A stretch of 64,000 bases of DNA from positions 17,806 through 81,805 of the forward strand of contig CANPZO010000008.1 of the NCBI GenBank assembly GCA_947589005.1, given 5' to 3'. Each line of letters begins with the position of its first letter. Positions within the stretch are counted from its first letter, which is position 1. Of the stretch, positions 26,496 to 34,986 are shown in pieces. The position numbers and the translations under genes are program-made. The stretch is from an uncultured Clostridia bacterium. GTDB lineage: Bacteria > Bacillota > Clostridia > UMGS1883. Under the pieces are notes generated by a model. It did not search any database. It worked only from the letters and a program-made list of their open reading frames with translations, and had not been told where the DNA came from.

Positions 26496-28577
26496 TTACT
26501 GTTGCAGTCTGCCTTCCTTCCGGCGTTTCAGATAATCCTTTACCTCGTCCACGACCTGACCGTGGAGAAGAATGACCGCGAAGAGGTTGGGTATCGCCAT
26601 AAGGCCGTTAAAGGTGTCGGAGATGTTCCACACCAGATCCAGCGAGCCCACGCAGCCAAGGATTATGGCGCAGATGAATATCACCTTGTACACGGGCACG
26701 GCCTTGAGGCCGAACACGTACTCGATACCCCTCTGGCCGTAGTAGGACCAGCCAAGTATGGTGGAGAAGGCGAAGAGGGCAAGGCTGACGCTGATAAAGA
26801 TGCCGCCGAAGTTTATGCCGCCCGCGCTGAACACGGAGTTGAAGGCCGCCGTGGTAAGCTGGGCGCCGTTAAGGGCGTTGCCGGCCTCGTCAAATTTGGT
26901 GACGCCGGAGGCGGGGTCGTAAACGGTGGTGAGTATGGAAAGGGCGGTTATGGTGCAGATGCAGATGGTGTCCGCAAACACCTCGAATATGCCCCACATA
27001 CCCTGAACGACAGGCTCCTTGACGTCGGAGGCGGAGTGTACCATTACGGACGAACCGAGACCGGCCTCGTTGCTGAACACGCCCCGGGCGATGCCGAAGC
27101 GCATGGCCTGCATCACGGTATAGCCGAGAAAGCCGCCGCCGACGGCCTTAAGGTTGAAAGCGCCGCGGAATATCATTCCGAAGGCCGCCGGAACCTTGCC
27201 GGCGTTGATTATTATGAGGGCGACGCCGCCCACTATGTAAAACAGCGCCATAAACGGAACTATTTTTTCGGTAACCTGAGCTATCCTCTTTATGCCGCCG
27301 ATGATTACCAGCGCGGCAAAGACCATGATAACTATGCCTATAACCCACTTGGGTATAACGGGGAAGGTGCCGTTCACCGCCGAGGCGATGGAGTTGGCCT
27401 GGCTCAGGTTGCCTATGCCGAAGGACGCGAGTATGCAGAAGAAGGAGAAGATAACGGCCAGCCACTTCATCTTAAGGCCGCGGTCCATGTATATCATGGC
27501 GCCGCCGACCCAGTCGCCCTTCTCGTTTTTATAGCGGTACTTTATGCCCAGCACGTTCTCGCTGAAGTTGGTCATCATGCCCAGGAAGGCGCTGAGCCAC
27601 ATCCAGAAGATGGCGCCGGGGCCGCCGCTGACGATGGCCGTGGCGACGCCTGTGATGTTGCCGGTGCCCACCGTGGCCGCAAGGGCGGTGGAAAGGGCCT
27701 GGAACTGGCTGATGGCCTTTTTGTCGTCGGTCTTGCGGACGCTCTTTTTCTTGAATATCGCAAGAATTGTCTCGTCAAACCAAAGCTTGATTTTGGTGAC
27801 CTGAAACACCTTGGTTCTGAGGGTGCAAAGCAGACCCACGAACAGGAACACCACCAGCATTATCGGGCCCCACACAAAGCCGTTGACGGCGTCGTTCACC
27901 CGCGCCACCGTTTCAAGGAAGGTATAGGGTATCTTTTCAAATTTTAAGCCGTTCTCTTTGGCCCAGTCCTTGGCGTAGCTGTCGCTGTGGGCCATTACGG
28001 TGCCGGTCTTGTCAAAGGCGCCCTCGCCTATCTCGCTCACGCTGTCGGGCAGGGAAACGCTGCTCACGCCGGAGCCGGCAAAAGCGCCCGCGCCTATGGA
28101 GCTGACTCCGTCGGGCAGCTCTATCCCGCTCAGCGCGGAGCAGCCGGCAAAGGCGTTTTCGCCTATGGCCTCAAGGTTGCCGCTCTTGTCAAAGACTACC
28201 GTCGTCAGCGAGGTGCAGCCCTCGAAGGCCCCCTCGCCTATTTCCGTCATATAGACGGGCAGGGAAACGCTCTTAATCTCGGTATCTCCGGAAAAAGCCT
28301 TGTCCATTATCCGGCGGACGGGGATTGGGTCCTCCTCGTCGCCCAGCTCGGCGCGGACCTTTATCTCGGTCACACCGGCCTCGCCGCCCGTCAGCATGGC
28401 GAACGGATTGCCGTGCTCATCTTCGTCGATGACGTAGGAAAGCCCGTTCACGGTCATCATTTCGCCCTGGGGGAGCTTTTCGGCCATCGCCGCCATGGGC
28501 AGAGCCATGATTGCCAGCACCAGCGTCAGCGAGGCCAAGGCCCCCAGCCGCCGGAGCGCGTTGCGGTATCTCATCAT
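26496..28577 (-). CDS. Sodium/alanine-glycine symporter (AGCS) with N-terminal BspA-like leucine-rich repeat domain
   Basis: A 693-residue fusion. Residues 1-32 are a signal peptide (ALPMAAMAE cleavage region). Residues about 85-195 carry four BspA/LRR_5-type repeats (e.g. SLPVYMTEIGEGAFEGC, then ELPDGVSSIGAGAFAGS and SLPDSVSEIGEGAF). From about 225 to 690 it is a complete AGCS transporter with about eleven membrane spans, beginning NDAVNGFVWGPIMLVVFLFVG and including the signature VGTGNITGVATAI and FGIARGVFSNEAGLGS. AGCS proteins import alanine or glycine with Na+. The reading frame is continuous with no stop or ribosome site at the joint, so the fusion is real in this sequence. GAGGAGGAATA precedes ATGATG. 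The gene is single, with its own promoter. Confidence 0.9.
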   Translation of the reverse strand: MMRYRNALRRLGALASLTLVLAIMALPMAAMAEKLPQGEMMTVNGLSYVIDEDEHGNPFAMLTGGEAGVTEIKVRAELGDEEDPIPVRRIMDKAFSGDTEIKSVSLPVYMTEIGEGAFEGCTSLTTVVFDKSGNLEAIGENAFAGCSALSGIELPDGVSSIGAGAFAGSGVSSVSLPDSVSEIGEGAFDKTGTVMAHSDSYAKDWAKENGLKFEKIPYTFLETVARVNDAVNGFVWGPIMLVVFLFVGLLCTLRTKVFQVTKIKLWFDETILAIFKKKSVRKTDDKKAISQFQALSTALAATVGTGNITGVATAIVSGGPGAIFWMWLSAFLGMMTNFSENVLGIKYRYKNEKGDWVGGAMIYMDRGLKMKWLAVIFSFFCILASFGIGNLSQANSIASAVNGTFPVIPKWVIGIVIMVFAALVIIGGIKRIAQVTEKIVPFMALFYIVGGVALIIINAGKVPAAFGMIFRGAFNLKAVGGGFLGYTVMQAMRFGIARGVFSNEAGLGSSVMVHSASDVKEPVVQGMWGIFEVFADTICICTITALSILTTVYDPASGVTKFDEAGNALNGAQLTTAAFNSVFSAGGINFGGIFISVSLALFAFSTILGWSYYGQRGIEYVFGLKAVPVYKVIFICAIILGCVGSLDLVWNISDTFNGLMAIPNLFAVILLHGQVVDEVKDYLKRRKEGRLQQ

Positions 28578-28607
28578 TATTCCTCCTCGTTAAAAAAAGA
28601 TACATAC

Positions 28608-28636
28608 ATTTTATATTTATGCCCATGGTTTGTCAA
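28608..28636 (-). promoter_or_regulatory. Sigma-A promoter for the LRR-symporter gene
   Basis: Minus-strand TTGACA (plus 28631-28636), 17-base spacer and TAAAAT (plus 28608-28613), about 30 nt upstream of the start codon. Confidence 0.7.
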
Positions 28637-28648
28637 TATTCATTTACC

Positions 28649-28677
28649 AAAAAACCGCTAAGAATCACGGTTTTTGA
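28649..28677 (-). terminator. Rho-independent terminator after hydF
   Basis: AAAAACCG (28650-28657) pairs with CGGTTTTT (28668-28675). Read on the minus strand it ends in six T, placing it 20 nt beyond the hydF stop. Confidence 0.75.
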
Positions 28678-28695
28678 TAAAAAACGTGTGGATTT

Positions 28696-29901
28696 TCAAG
28701 CATTGTCCAGCTCTTTCAATAAACGTGGGAAAATTTCGAGGCTCCGCCGGAGTATGCCCTTCATATGAGCGATGGCCACGCCGTAATTGGTGATGGGCAC
28801 GTTTTGGTCAAGGGCGCACTTCATGCGGTATTTCATCTCACGCTCGGTGAGCATACAGCCCCCGCAGTGGATAACCAGCGAATATCCGCTCAGGTCCTCG
28901 GGGAACTCACGCCCGGAGGTGAAGCTCAGCTCCGGCTCCGCGCCGGTATACTCACGGAGCCACCGTGGGAGCTTTACGGTGCCGATGTCCTCGCACTGAC
29001 GGTGATGGCTGCAGCCCTCGGAGATAAGGACCCTGTCGCCGGTCCTGAGACGGTCGATGGCGGCGGCGCCCTTCACCGCGGTTTCCAACAGGCCCTTGTA
29101 ACGGGCCATGAGTATGGAAAAGGAGGTGAGCTTTATGTCCGGAGGGGTCTCGGCGGCGGCCAGCGAAAACGCCTGACTGTCGGTTATTACCAGAGAAGGC
29201 TTTTGGGCCAGGCTTTTAAGGGCGGCGGCGTATTCGGTCTCACGCACAACGAGGGCGGCGGCGCCGGCCTCCAGCACGTCGCGTATGGTCTGCTGCTGAG
29301 GGAGTATCAGCCGTCCCTTTGGGGCGGCGGAGTCTATGGGCGTTATGAGGACGACAGTATCCCCGCCGCTTATCAGGTCGCCCACGATGCGCAGCCTTTC
29401 GCTGTCGCTTTTTATCATCACGGAAAGCCGTTCCTTCAGCTCACGGATACCGGTCTTTTCAAGGGCGCTGACGGCCATTACGTTTTCGCCGGCGATGGCC
29501 GTGGGGCCAAGGTCACACTTGTTGGCGGCCAATATATAAGGTACGTTTTTCTTTTTAAACGCCTCTATCAGCTCACGGTCGGCGGCGGCCAGTCCCTCGG
29601 CCGCGTCGAATACCAGCACGGCGATGTCCACCTTGTTCAGCACCTGCACGGCCTTTTTCACGCGCAGGCCGCCCAGCTCGCCCTCGTCGTCGATGCCGGG
29701 GGTGTCCACTATCATAACCGGGCCGAGGGGCAGAAGCTCCATTGCCTTGTACACCGGGTCGGTGGTGGTGCCCTTTACGTCGGAGACCACCGCCAGCTCC
29801 TGACCGGTGACGGCGTTGACCAGGCTTGACTTGCCGGCGTTGCGCCGGCCGAAAAAGCCGATGTGTACCCTCTCGGCGGAGGGCGTTTCATTGAGTCCCA
29901 T
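28696..29901 (-). CDS. hydF: [FeFe]-hydrogenase maturation GTPase HydF
   Basis: A 401-residue HydF, the scaffold that carries the 2Fe subcluster precursor to the hydrogenase. The N-terminal GTPase domain has P-loop GRRNAGKSS (18-26), DTPGIDD (G3) and NKCD (G4). The C-terminal Fe-S domain has the diagnostic ligands C297-x-H299 and H345-C346-x-x-C349 (GCSHH and HCGGC), so it is HydF and not MnmE or Era. The ATG at 29901 overlaps the stop of the preceding gene by one base and has AAGGAAG upstream; an earlier in-frame ATG at 29937 lies inside that gene and is unlikely. HydG is encoded at 0.3-1.7 kb and HydE is absent from the window. Confidence 0.95.
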   Translation of the reverse strand: MGLNETPSAERVHIGFFGRRNAGKSSLVNAVTGQELAVVSDVKGTTTDPVYKAMELLPLGPVMIVDTPGIDDEGELGGLRVKKAVQVLNKVDIAVLVFDAAEGLAAADRELIEAFKKKNVPYILAANKCDLGPTAIAGENVMAVSALEKTGIRELKERLSVMIKSDSERLRIVGDLISGGDTVVLITPIDSAAPKGRLILPQQQTIRDVLEAGAAALVVRETEYAAALKSLAQKPSLVITDSQAFSLAAAETPPDIKLTSFSILMARYKGLLETAVKGAAAIDRLRTGDRVLISEGCSHHRQCEDIGTVKLPRWLREYTGAEPELSFTSGREFPEDLSGYSLVIHCGGCMLTEREMKYRMKCALDQNVPITNYGVAIAHMKGILRRSLEIFPRLLKELDNA

Positions 29902-31961
29902 CAAAATCTTCCTTTCAGTTTTCGCAGCAGCGCCCAAAGCCCAATAAGGGCCAAAATCAGCGCCCCGGCCGCAAGAGGCCAGACCCCGCCGCTTCTCACC
30001 GTGTATTCCTCTCCGCAGCTGGCGCAGACGTAGAGAGTGGTGCTGCCGAAAATGCTTTTATCAGTAACGGCGCCTTTGCCGAAGCTGTGTCCCGTAACGG
30101 GGATTACCTCGTCCTCGTTTTCACCGCAGGTGAGGCAGGTTCTGCGGCGGATGCCCGTCTCGGTGCAGGAGGGTTCCTCGGCCCGGTACCAGTCGCCGAA
30201 GCTGTGCCCCTCCACCCGGTACGGCTCGTCCTTCGAGCCGTCGCCCCCTATGAAGGAGGCGTTATCCATATCCAGATAAAAGGCCGGCCTTATGCCGTTG
30301 GAGGACCGGACGGCGGCGATGGAATGTATCCAGCCGTCGAGGGTAACGGCGCGGACGTTGCAGCCCTGCTCCGCGTCAGCGTCACGGAGCCACCACACCG
30401 CGCTGAGGTCCGCCGAAAGGTCCTCGCCGCCGGCCTCGTTCAGGTTCACGGCGTTGGCGGTGGGTCTGGCGGTGAGGAAGCTTCCGAAGTCGTTTTTCAC
30501 CAGATTGGCCTCTCCTATGCTCAGCAAAAACACCCGGTCATAGGTAACGGAAGCATAGGCCGAGGAATAGTTGCCGAGATTGTTCACATTTCTCAGAGAC
30601 TGCATCGGCTCCGAGCCAAGCGTACTATCGTCAATGTCGCCGGTGTAGATGACCGTCCGCACGGGCACCCGCGCTATTATGGGGCGCTCCTCGGGAGAAA
30701 AGCTCGTCAGAAAGCCCTTTTCCTTAGAGTAGCCGTTATTGCCCTCGCAGCGGTCGGAGGCGGGGGCGTTGCCGCAGGGCCAGTCAACGGCGGCGTCCTC
30801 GGAGTTGAGCCAGGCCCGTATATTCGACATGGCCCAGTTATTGCTGCCGCTGCCGTCCCGAAGCTCGTCTCCGTGATCGCCGGAGGCGTCAAAGGATTTA
30901 AAGCTGAGTATTCGGTCGCTGAGCATCAGTGGGCCGTTTTCGTTTATATCCACGCAGCGCCAGAGTATTTCCTCGCCGTTATAGCGCCCGGCGGAAAGAT
31001 AGTCCCCCTCGGTTATGGAGGAATACGCCCCCCTCAGGGTAAGGCGCTCGGCATTGTCCGCCGCCGAGCCCTTGTCCAGCGGCAGGGACAGTATTTCGTC
31101 AGAGACATAGTAGGGCGAATTTTCGTAGCCGTTGCCGCCTATGGCCGTTATCTCGTCCTTGACATATATCGCCGGCCGGACGCCGACGGAGCTGTCGAAG
31201 GAGTCCGCGAAAAGCACCCGTCCGTCCGGATAAACGCAGCGCACCGACTCGGTAAACTCGGCGTTGCCCAGGCTGTCGCGGAGCCAGTAGTAGCCGCTGC
31301 CGAGGCTTTCAAGGTTCTTGATGTTGCCGGTCTGGTCCAAAGCCGCCCGCGTGGGAGCGGCGACGAAGTCGGTGGGGAAATTGGTCATGACCAGCTCCAT
31401 TTGGGATATATTCGGGCAAAACACCCGATCCTCGGTGACGACGGCGTAAGCCTCGTCATAATTCTGCACGGTCTTGGCGAACTGGCCCGTGGAATTGTAA
31501 AGATGGACGGCGCCGCCCTCGTCGGCGGAGCCTGCGTCGGCCTCGTTAAGGGCGCTCCTGTTTTCGGCGGTGAGTATCAGCTTCCGCTCCTCCGGAGAAA
31601 ACCCGCTGAGGAAGCCGGGTTCGTCGGCATAGGCGTTGCCGTCGGCGGTATAGCCGTCGGGGGCCTGTCCCTCCCAGTCAACGGCGGCGTCCTCGCTGTT
31701 GAGCCATTTCCTGAGCCATGACCTGTCCCAGCGGGAGAGACCCGCGGAATATGCCTTAAAGCAGATTATGTCCCTGCTGATAAACAGGAGGCCGTTGCCG
31801 TCCCTGCCCACGCAGCGCCAGATAAGCGGCCGGCCCATATAGCTGCCCAAGCGCAGATAATTGCCGGGGCGGAGCCGCACCGCGGAAACGTCCCCCGCCA
31901 TGGCGGAGAAGGACAAAACCAACATCAAAGCGGCCAGGGCCGCGGAAATTATTCTCTTCAT
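29901..31961 (-). CDS. Secreted protein with two DUF6273 domains and a C-terminal membrane anchor
   Basis: A 686-residue exported protein. Residues 1 to about 24 form a signal peptide (LMLVLSFSAMAG). Two homologous domains follow (about 30-290 and 320-560), each with the LNSEDAAVDW motif, an FSPEER segment and a W-W/Y-LRD...RPA-x-Y ending; this matches DUF6273, a fold related to formylglycine-generating-type domains in shape only by my inference. Near residue 600-650 two CxxC pairs occur (CLTCGE and CASCGE), resembling small Cys-rich repeats. A final membrane span precedes LRKLKGRF. The ATG at 31961 has GGGTGGTGA upstream. The stop overlaps the hydF ATG, so hydF translation is coupled to it. 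Confidence 0.8.
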   Translation of the reverse strand: MKRIISAALAALMLVLSFSAMAGDVSAVRLRPGNYLRLGSYMGRPLIWRCVGRDGNGLLFISRDIICFKAYSAGLSRWDRSWLRKWLNSEDAAVDWEGQAPDGYTADGNAYADEPGFLSGFSPEERKLILTAENRSALNEADAGSADEGGAVHLYNSTGQFAKTVQNYDEAYAVVTEDRVFCPNISQMELVMTNFPTDFVAAPTRAALDQTGNIKNLESLGSGYYWLRDSLGNAEFTESVRCVYPDGRVLFADSFDSSVGVRPAIYVKDEITAIGGNGYENSPYYVSDEILSLPLDKGSAADNAERLTLRGAYSSITEGDYLSAGRYNGEEILWRCVDINENGPLMLSDRILSFKSFDASGDHGDELRDGSGSNNWAMSNIRAWLNSEDAAVDWPCGNAPASDRCEGNNGYSKEKGFLTSFSPEERPIIARVPVRTVIYTGDIDDSTLGSEPMQSLRNVNNLGNYSSAYASVTYDRVFLLSIGEANLVKNDFGSFLTARPTANAVNLNEAGGEDLSADLSAVWWLRDADAEQGCNVRAVTLDGWIHSIAAVRSSNGIRPAFYLDMDNASFIGGDGSKDEPYRVEGHSFGDWYRAEEPSCTETGIRRRTCLTCGENEDEVIPVTGHSFGKGAVTDKSIFGSTTLYVCASCGEEYTVRSGGVWPLAAGALILALIGLWALLRKLKGRF

Positions 31962-32029
31962 GAGCGTCACCACCCTTTCGGCGAGGAGCCGCGGAGACAG
32001 CCGCCGGACCGACCGGCAAGGCTGCGGCG

Positions 32030-32061
32030 TAGGCAATGGGGAGTCGACTCCCCATTGCCTA
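32030..32061. repeat. Perfect 32-bp palindrome
   Basis: TAGGCAATGGGGAGTC (32030-32045) is followed immediately by its exact reverse complement to 32061, with no loop. It lies between the DUF6273 gene start and ylmC, about 70 nt upstream of the DUF6273 ATG. A dimeric regulator site, a recombination scar or a cruciform are possible; the sequence does not decide. Confidence 0.9.
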
Positions 32062-32134
32062 AAGCCCGCGTCCGCGTGAAAACCGCTCCCGCATACGGCA
32101 AATCATATATTATAATTATACACCCTCGCCGCGC

Positions 32135-32374
32135 TCATGTCAAGGTTTTTACAAGTATCAGGTCCTCCCCTATTTTGTAAATGTCGCTCCATGGTATCCG
32201 CAGGTCCTCCGCCTGACCGAAAAATCCGAAAAACCGGCTTTGGCCCGGGATAATGATGGATTCTATGACGCCCCTCTCAAAATCTATCTCCACATCGCTC
32301 ACAAAGCCGAGCCGCTTTCCCTCGGTTATGCTGATGACCTCCTTTTGACGAAAATCCGAGCTGCGTTTCGACAC
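32135..32374 (-). CDS. YlmC/YmxH family PRC-barrel sporulation-associated protein
   Basis: A 79-residue cytoplasmic PRC-barrel protein. The start region SKRSSDFRQKEVISI and the GKRLGFVSDVEIDFERG strand pair are typical of YlmC/YmxH proteins, which occur only in endospore-forming Firmicutes; their exact role is unknown. The GTG at 32374 follows GGAGGGAAGGACA, which decides the start over the in-frame ATG-like codon at 32389. It is divergent from the ANL-type gene, whose promoter lies between. Confidence 0.88.
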   Translation of the reverse strand: MSKRSSDFRQKEVISITEGKRLGFVSDVEIDFERGVIESIIIPGQSRFFGFFGQAEDLRIPWSDIYKIGEDLILVKTLT

Positions 32375-32416
32375 TGTCCTTCCCTCCACTGACCTGCAAT
32401 TTTATGGAAAAAACTC

Positions 32417-32445
32417 TTTACAACCTCAAAGTTATGTGATATAAT
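32417..32445 (+). promoter_or_regulatory. Sigma-A promoter for the ANL-DUF2232-gdpP operon
   Basis: TTTACA (32417-32422), 17-base spacer, TATAAT (32440-32445), 38 nt before the GTG at 32484. Confidence 0.75.
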
Positions 32446-32483
32446 AAAATATAAAATTATGCCGGAAAGGAGCTGAAGCCGCC

Positions 32484-33998
32484 GTGAATACCGCGTTGGT
32501 CCATGAAATGATAGCAAGCCGGGCGGAGATGTACTATGGCAATACCGCCTTCATTGACCGGAGCGGCCGCAGCTACAGCTATGGCGAGCTCCTTATCGAC
32601 GCGAGCGCCTTTTCCTCCGCGGTGAACGCCCGCTCGCTGGCGGGTCGGCCCGCCGCCGTTATCGGCGAGGTAACTTATGGTTCGCTGGCGGCCATGTTAG
32701 GCTGTATGAAGGCCGGCTGTCCGATAGTGCCCCTCAGCCAAAGTCTTGGCACCGACGAGCTTTGCGCCCTCATTACGGAGTATGAGATAGGCGTGCTGAT
32801 ATATTCCGAGGGCTGCGGCGAGATGGCGGAGATACTGACCGGCCGCTTAAGCGGACTTACCGCGCTGCCGGACGACAAGCAGGCCCTCGGCTCCCCGGCG
32901 GAGCTGGCGGAGACGGCGGAGACCGCCAATATGAACGCCGATCCAATGTCGCCGGCCTTTCTCTTCTCCGCCGCCGACGGCGGGGGAATTCTTCTTTCAC
33001 ATAAAAATATATGCGGCTGCGTCGAGGCTATTGCCTCGGTCAGGGATATAAGCTCATACACTTTTCTTTCGCCGTCGGTATGGGGCGGAGCTTTCGACTG
33101 CACGGCGGGGCTGCTGCTGCCGCTGTACGCGGGCTGCGCTCTGGTGCAGAGGGGCGAAAAGCGCGGCGCGGCAAAGGCCATATCCGAGTCCGGCGCCACA
33201 GCCCTGACCTGCACTCCCCAGCGGCTGAGAAGCCTGGAACGCTCGCTTCGAATACGCTCCGAAAAAAAGCGCGGCAGCCTCGGCACCGCGGTATACAGCC
33301 TGTTCGGGCGGCTGGGCAGTCTGCTCAGTCCCGATTTGGGCAAGCGTATGCACAGAAGGGTACACAAGCTGCTGGGCGACAATCTGAGGCTCATAATCTG
33401 CGGCGGGCCCTGGCCGGAGCAAAACGCCGCCCGCAAGTTCACGGAATGGGGCATCGAGGTATGCAGCTACTATTTCACCGCCGAGTGCGGGGCCTTGGCC
33501 GTTTACGACGGGGCCATGAAAAGGCTCTCTCCCCTGGCCCCGCTGAGCGTGCCCTCGCCCATCAAGGGCGGCAGCGGTGAGCTTTGTCTCTCGGGCGACC
33601 GGGTGCCCATAGGCTACTTCGGCGGCAGGACGGACTTCGACGGTTCCTTCCCCACCGGGGACGTGGGCCTCGTCACCGATGACGGATATCTGGAGCTGCG
33701 GGGCAGGAAAAAGACCATGCTCTACGGCAAGGACGGCGAGCTGATTTTCCCCGAGGAGCTTATCGCCGTCATGCGCAAAAACCGGTATATAACCGACTGC
33801 TCCATAACCGGCCGGTACGACACCCGCACCGCCGACGTTATAATCACCGCCCACATTACGCCCGATTTTAAGGAAATAGGCGAGGCGATGGGCGAAAAAT
33901 ATTCCGCCAACCGGCTTAAGCTGTTTTTTAACCATATCATGGATAAGATGGCGGACGAACTGCCCCACAAGGTGCACGAGTTTACCCTGCCCGACTGA
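32484..33998 (+). CDS. Degenerate ANL-superfamily (AMP-binding) protein
   Basis: A 504-residue soluble protein with the ANL (acyl-CoA synthetase / adenylation domain) fold order. The P-loop (residues about 159-175, FLFSAADGGGILLSHKN) lacks the usual T-x-G-x-P-K-G residues but keeps the following LSHKN. The YxxTE motif is present as YYFTAECGAL, the TGD-like motif as FPTGDVGL, and the linker as LRGRKK. At the C-terminus ELPHKVHEF replaces the usual P-x-x-x-x-G-K catalytic lysine motif. It therefore may bind adenylate but may not complete the reaction. The start is GTG behind GGAAAGGAG. It is the first gene of a unit with DUF2232 and gdpP, an unusual neighbour for an acyl-activating enzyme. Confidence 0.8.
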   Translation: MNTALVHEMIASRAEMYYGNTAFIDRSGRSYSYGELLIDASAFSSAVNARSLAGRPAAVIGEVTYGSLAAMLGCMKAGCPIVPLSQSLGTDELCALITEYEIGVLIYSEGCGEMAEILTGRLSGLTALPDDKQALGSPAELAETAETANMNADPMSPAFLFSAADGGGILLSHKNICGCVEAIASVRDISSYTFLSPSVWGGAFDCTAGLLLPLYAGCALVQRGEKRGAAKAISESGATALTCTPQRLRSLERSLRIRSEKKRGSLGTAVYSLFGRLGSLLSPDLGKRMHRRVHKLLGDNLRLIICGGPWPEQNAARKFTEWGIEVCSYYFTAECGALAVYDGAMKRLSPLAPLSVPSPIKGGSGELCLSGDRVPIGYFGGRTDFDGSFPTGDVGLVTDDGYLELRGRKKTMLYGKDGELIFPEELIAVMRKNRYITDCSITGRYDTRTADVIITAHITPDFKEIGEAMGEKYSANRLKLFFNHIMDKMADELPHKVHEFTLPD

Positions 33999-34020
33999 CA
34001 CAGAGGGATGCTGATATATA

Positions 34021-34986
34021 ATGAATGAAAATAACTATATAATGTTTCTGTCGATGCGGCTGCTTATATCACTGCTGCCGCTGGCCATGGGCTGGCCGCT
34101 GGTGGCCTTTTGCTTCTGCGCCTACAACCTTGTGATGATAACCGTCTCAAGGGGCGGCGTGTACGGCGGGATAGTCACCGCGGCGACGGCGCTGGCCGGA
34201 GGGCTGTTATGCTTTGTCTGCGGCTACGGGGCCGCTTACGGAGGATTTTTCGCGATGCAGCTCATACTGAGCTCCTCCCTCTGTATTCTGGCGACCGTAA
34301 AGCGCATGGCCTTCCCCGCGGGACTGCTGTTCACCTCCGCAGGCTACGGCCTGGGTCAGGCCCTGAACCTGAAGCAAGCGGCCGGCAGTCAGGGAATGAG
34401 CATAGTGGATTACATCTTTTCCGGCGTCGAGCCGGCCTTTGACGCCGCCGGAACCGCCATAACCCAGCAGGGCGGCGACTCCTCCATGTACGCTTCTCTC
34501 GCCCAGAGTATGCTGGACGCCATGAAGGACGTGGTGCGCGGCTGTATTCCCTCGGCGCTGATAGTCACCTCCCTTGTGGCGGGCTACATCGTGATGTGGC
34601 TGGTGTCAAAGAGCCTTCGGGGGACGCCGCTGGATAACGGGCACTCCTTTTCGGGCCTGCGTCTGAGCATACCGACGGTATGCTTTGGCGGAATAATGCT
34701 GGGGTTGATATTTGTCCCCGCGGATATGGTGCGGCTGGTGGGCATGAACGGCTTTGTCGTTTTTCTGTTCCTTTCCTTCTGCGCGGGCCTCAGCCTGACC
34801 GACTTTCTGCTCAGGCGCAAAGTGCCGCGTACCGGCGTGAGGATACTTATCCACGGTCTCCTGTTCCTCGGCAGTATGTTTTTGTCCGCAATGATACCGC
34901 TGGCAAATATTTTCCTTATATATATTATAATGGGCGTGGTAGACTGCTTCGCGTCCATAAGAAAGAAGGTGACCACGCGGCAATGA
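34021..34986 (+). CDS. DUF2232 (YybS-like) membrane protein
   Basis: A 321-residue integral membrane protein with about eight hydrophobic spans and no soluble domain of size. It matches DUF2232, the YybS family, which sits directly before gdpP in many Firmicutes; the function is unknown, though the neighbourhood suggests a link to c-di-AMP signalling or to the transport of small molecules. It overlaps the gdpP start codon by 4 nt (ATGA). The start ATG at 34021 is preceded by GGGATGCTGATATATA, a modest ribosome site. Confidence 0.85.
   Translation: MNENNYIMFLSMRLLISLLPLAMGWPLVAFCFCAYNLVMITVSRGGVYGGIVTAATALAGGLLCFVCGYGAAYGGFFAMQLILSSSLCILATVKRMAFPAGLLFTSAGYGLGQALNLKQAAGSQGMSIVDYIFSGVEPAFDAAGTAITQQGGDSSMYASLAQSMLDAMKDVVRGCIPSALIVTSLVAGYIVMWLVSKSLRGTPLDNGHSFSGLRLSIPTVCFGGIMLGLIFVPADMVRLVGMNGFVVFLFLSFCAGLSLTDFLLRRKVPRTGVRILIHGLLFLGSMFLSAMIPLANIFLIYIIMGVVDCFASIRKKVTTRQ

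Noticed and set aside
34680..34982. Upstream extension of the gdpP frame
   Set aside because: The additional 101 residues lie fully inside DUF2232 and do not resemble GdpP; the ATG at 34983 with the ATGA overlap and the membrane-span start is the natural N-terminus.
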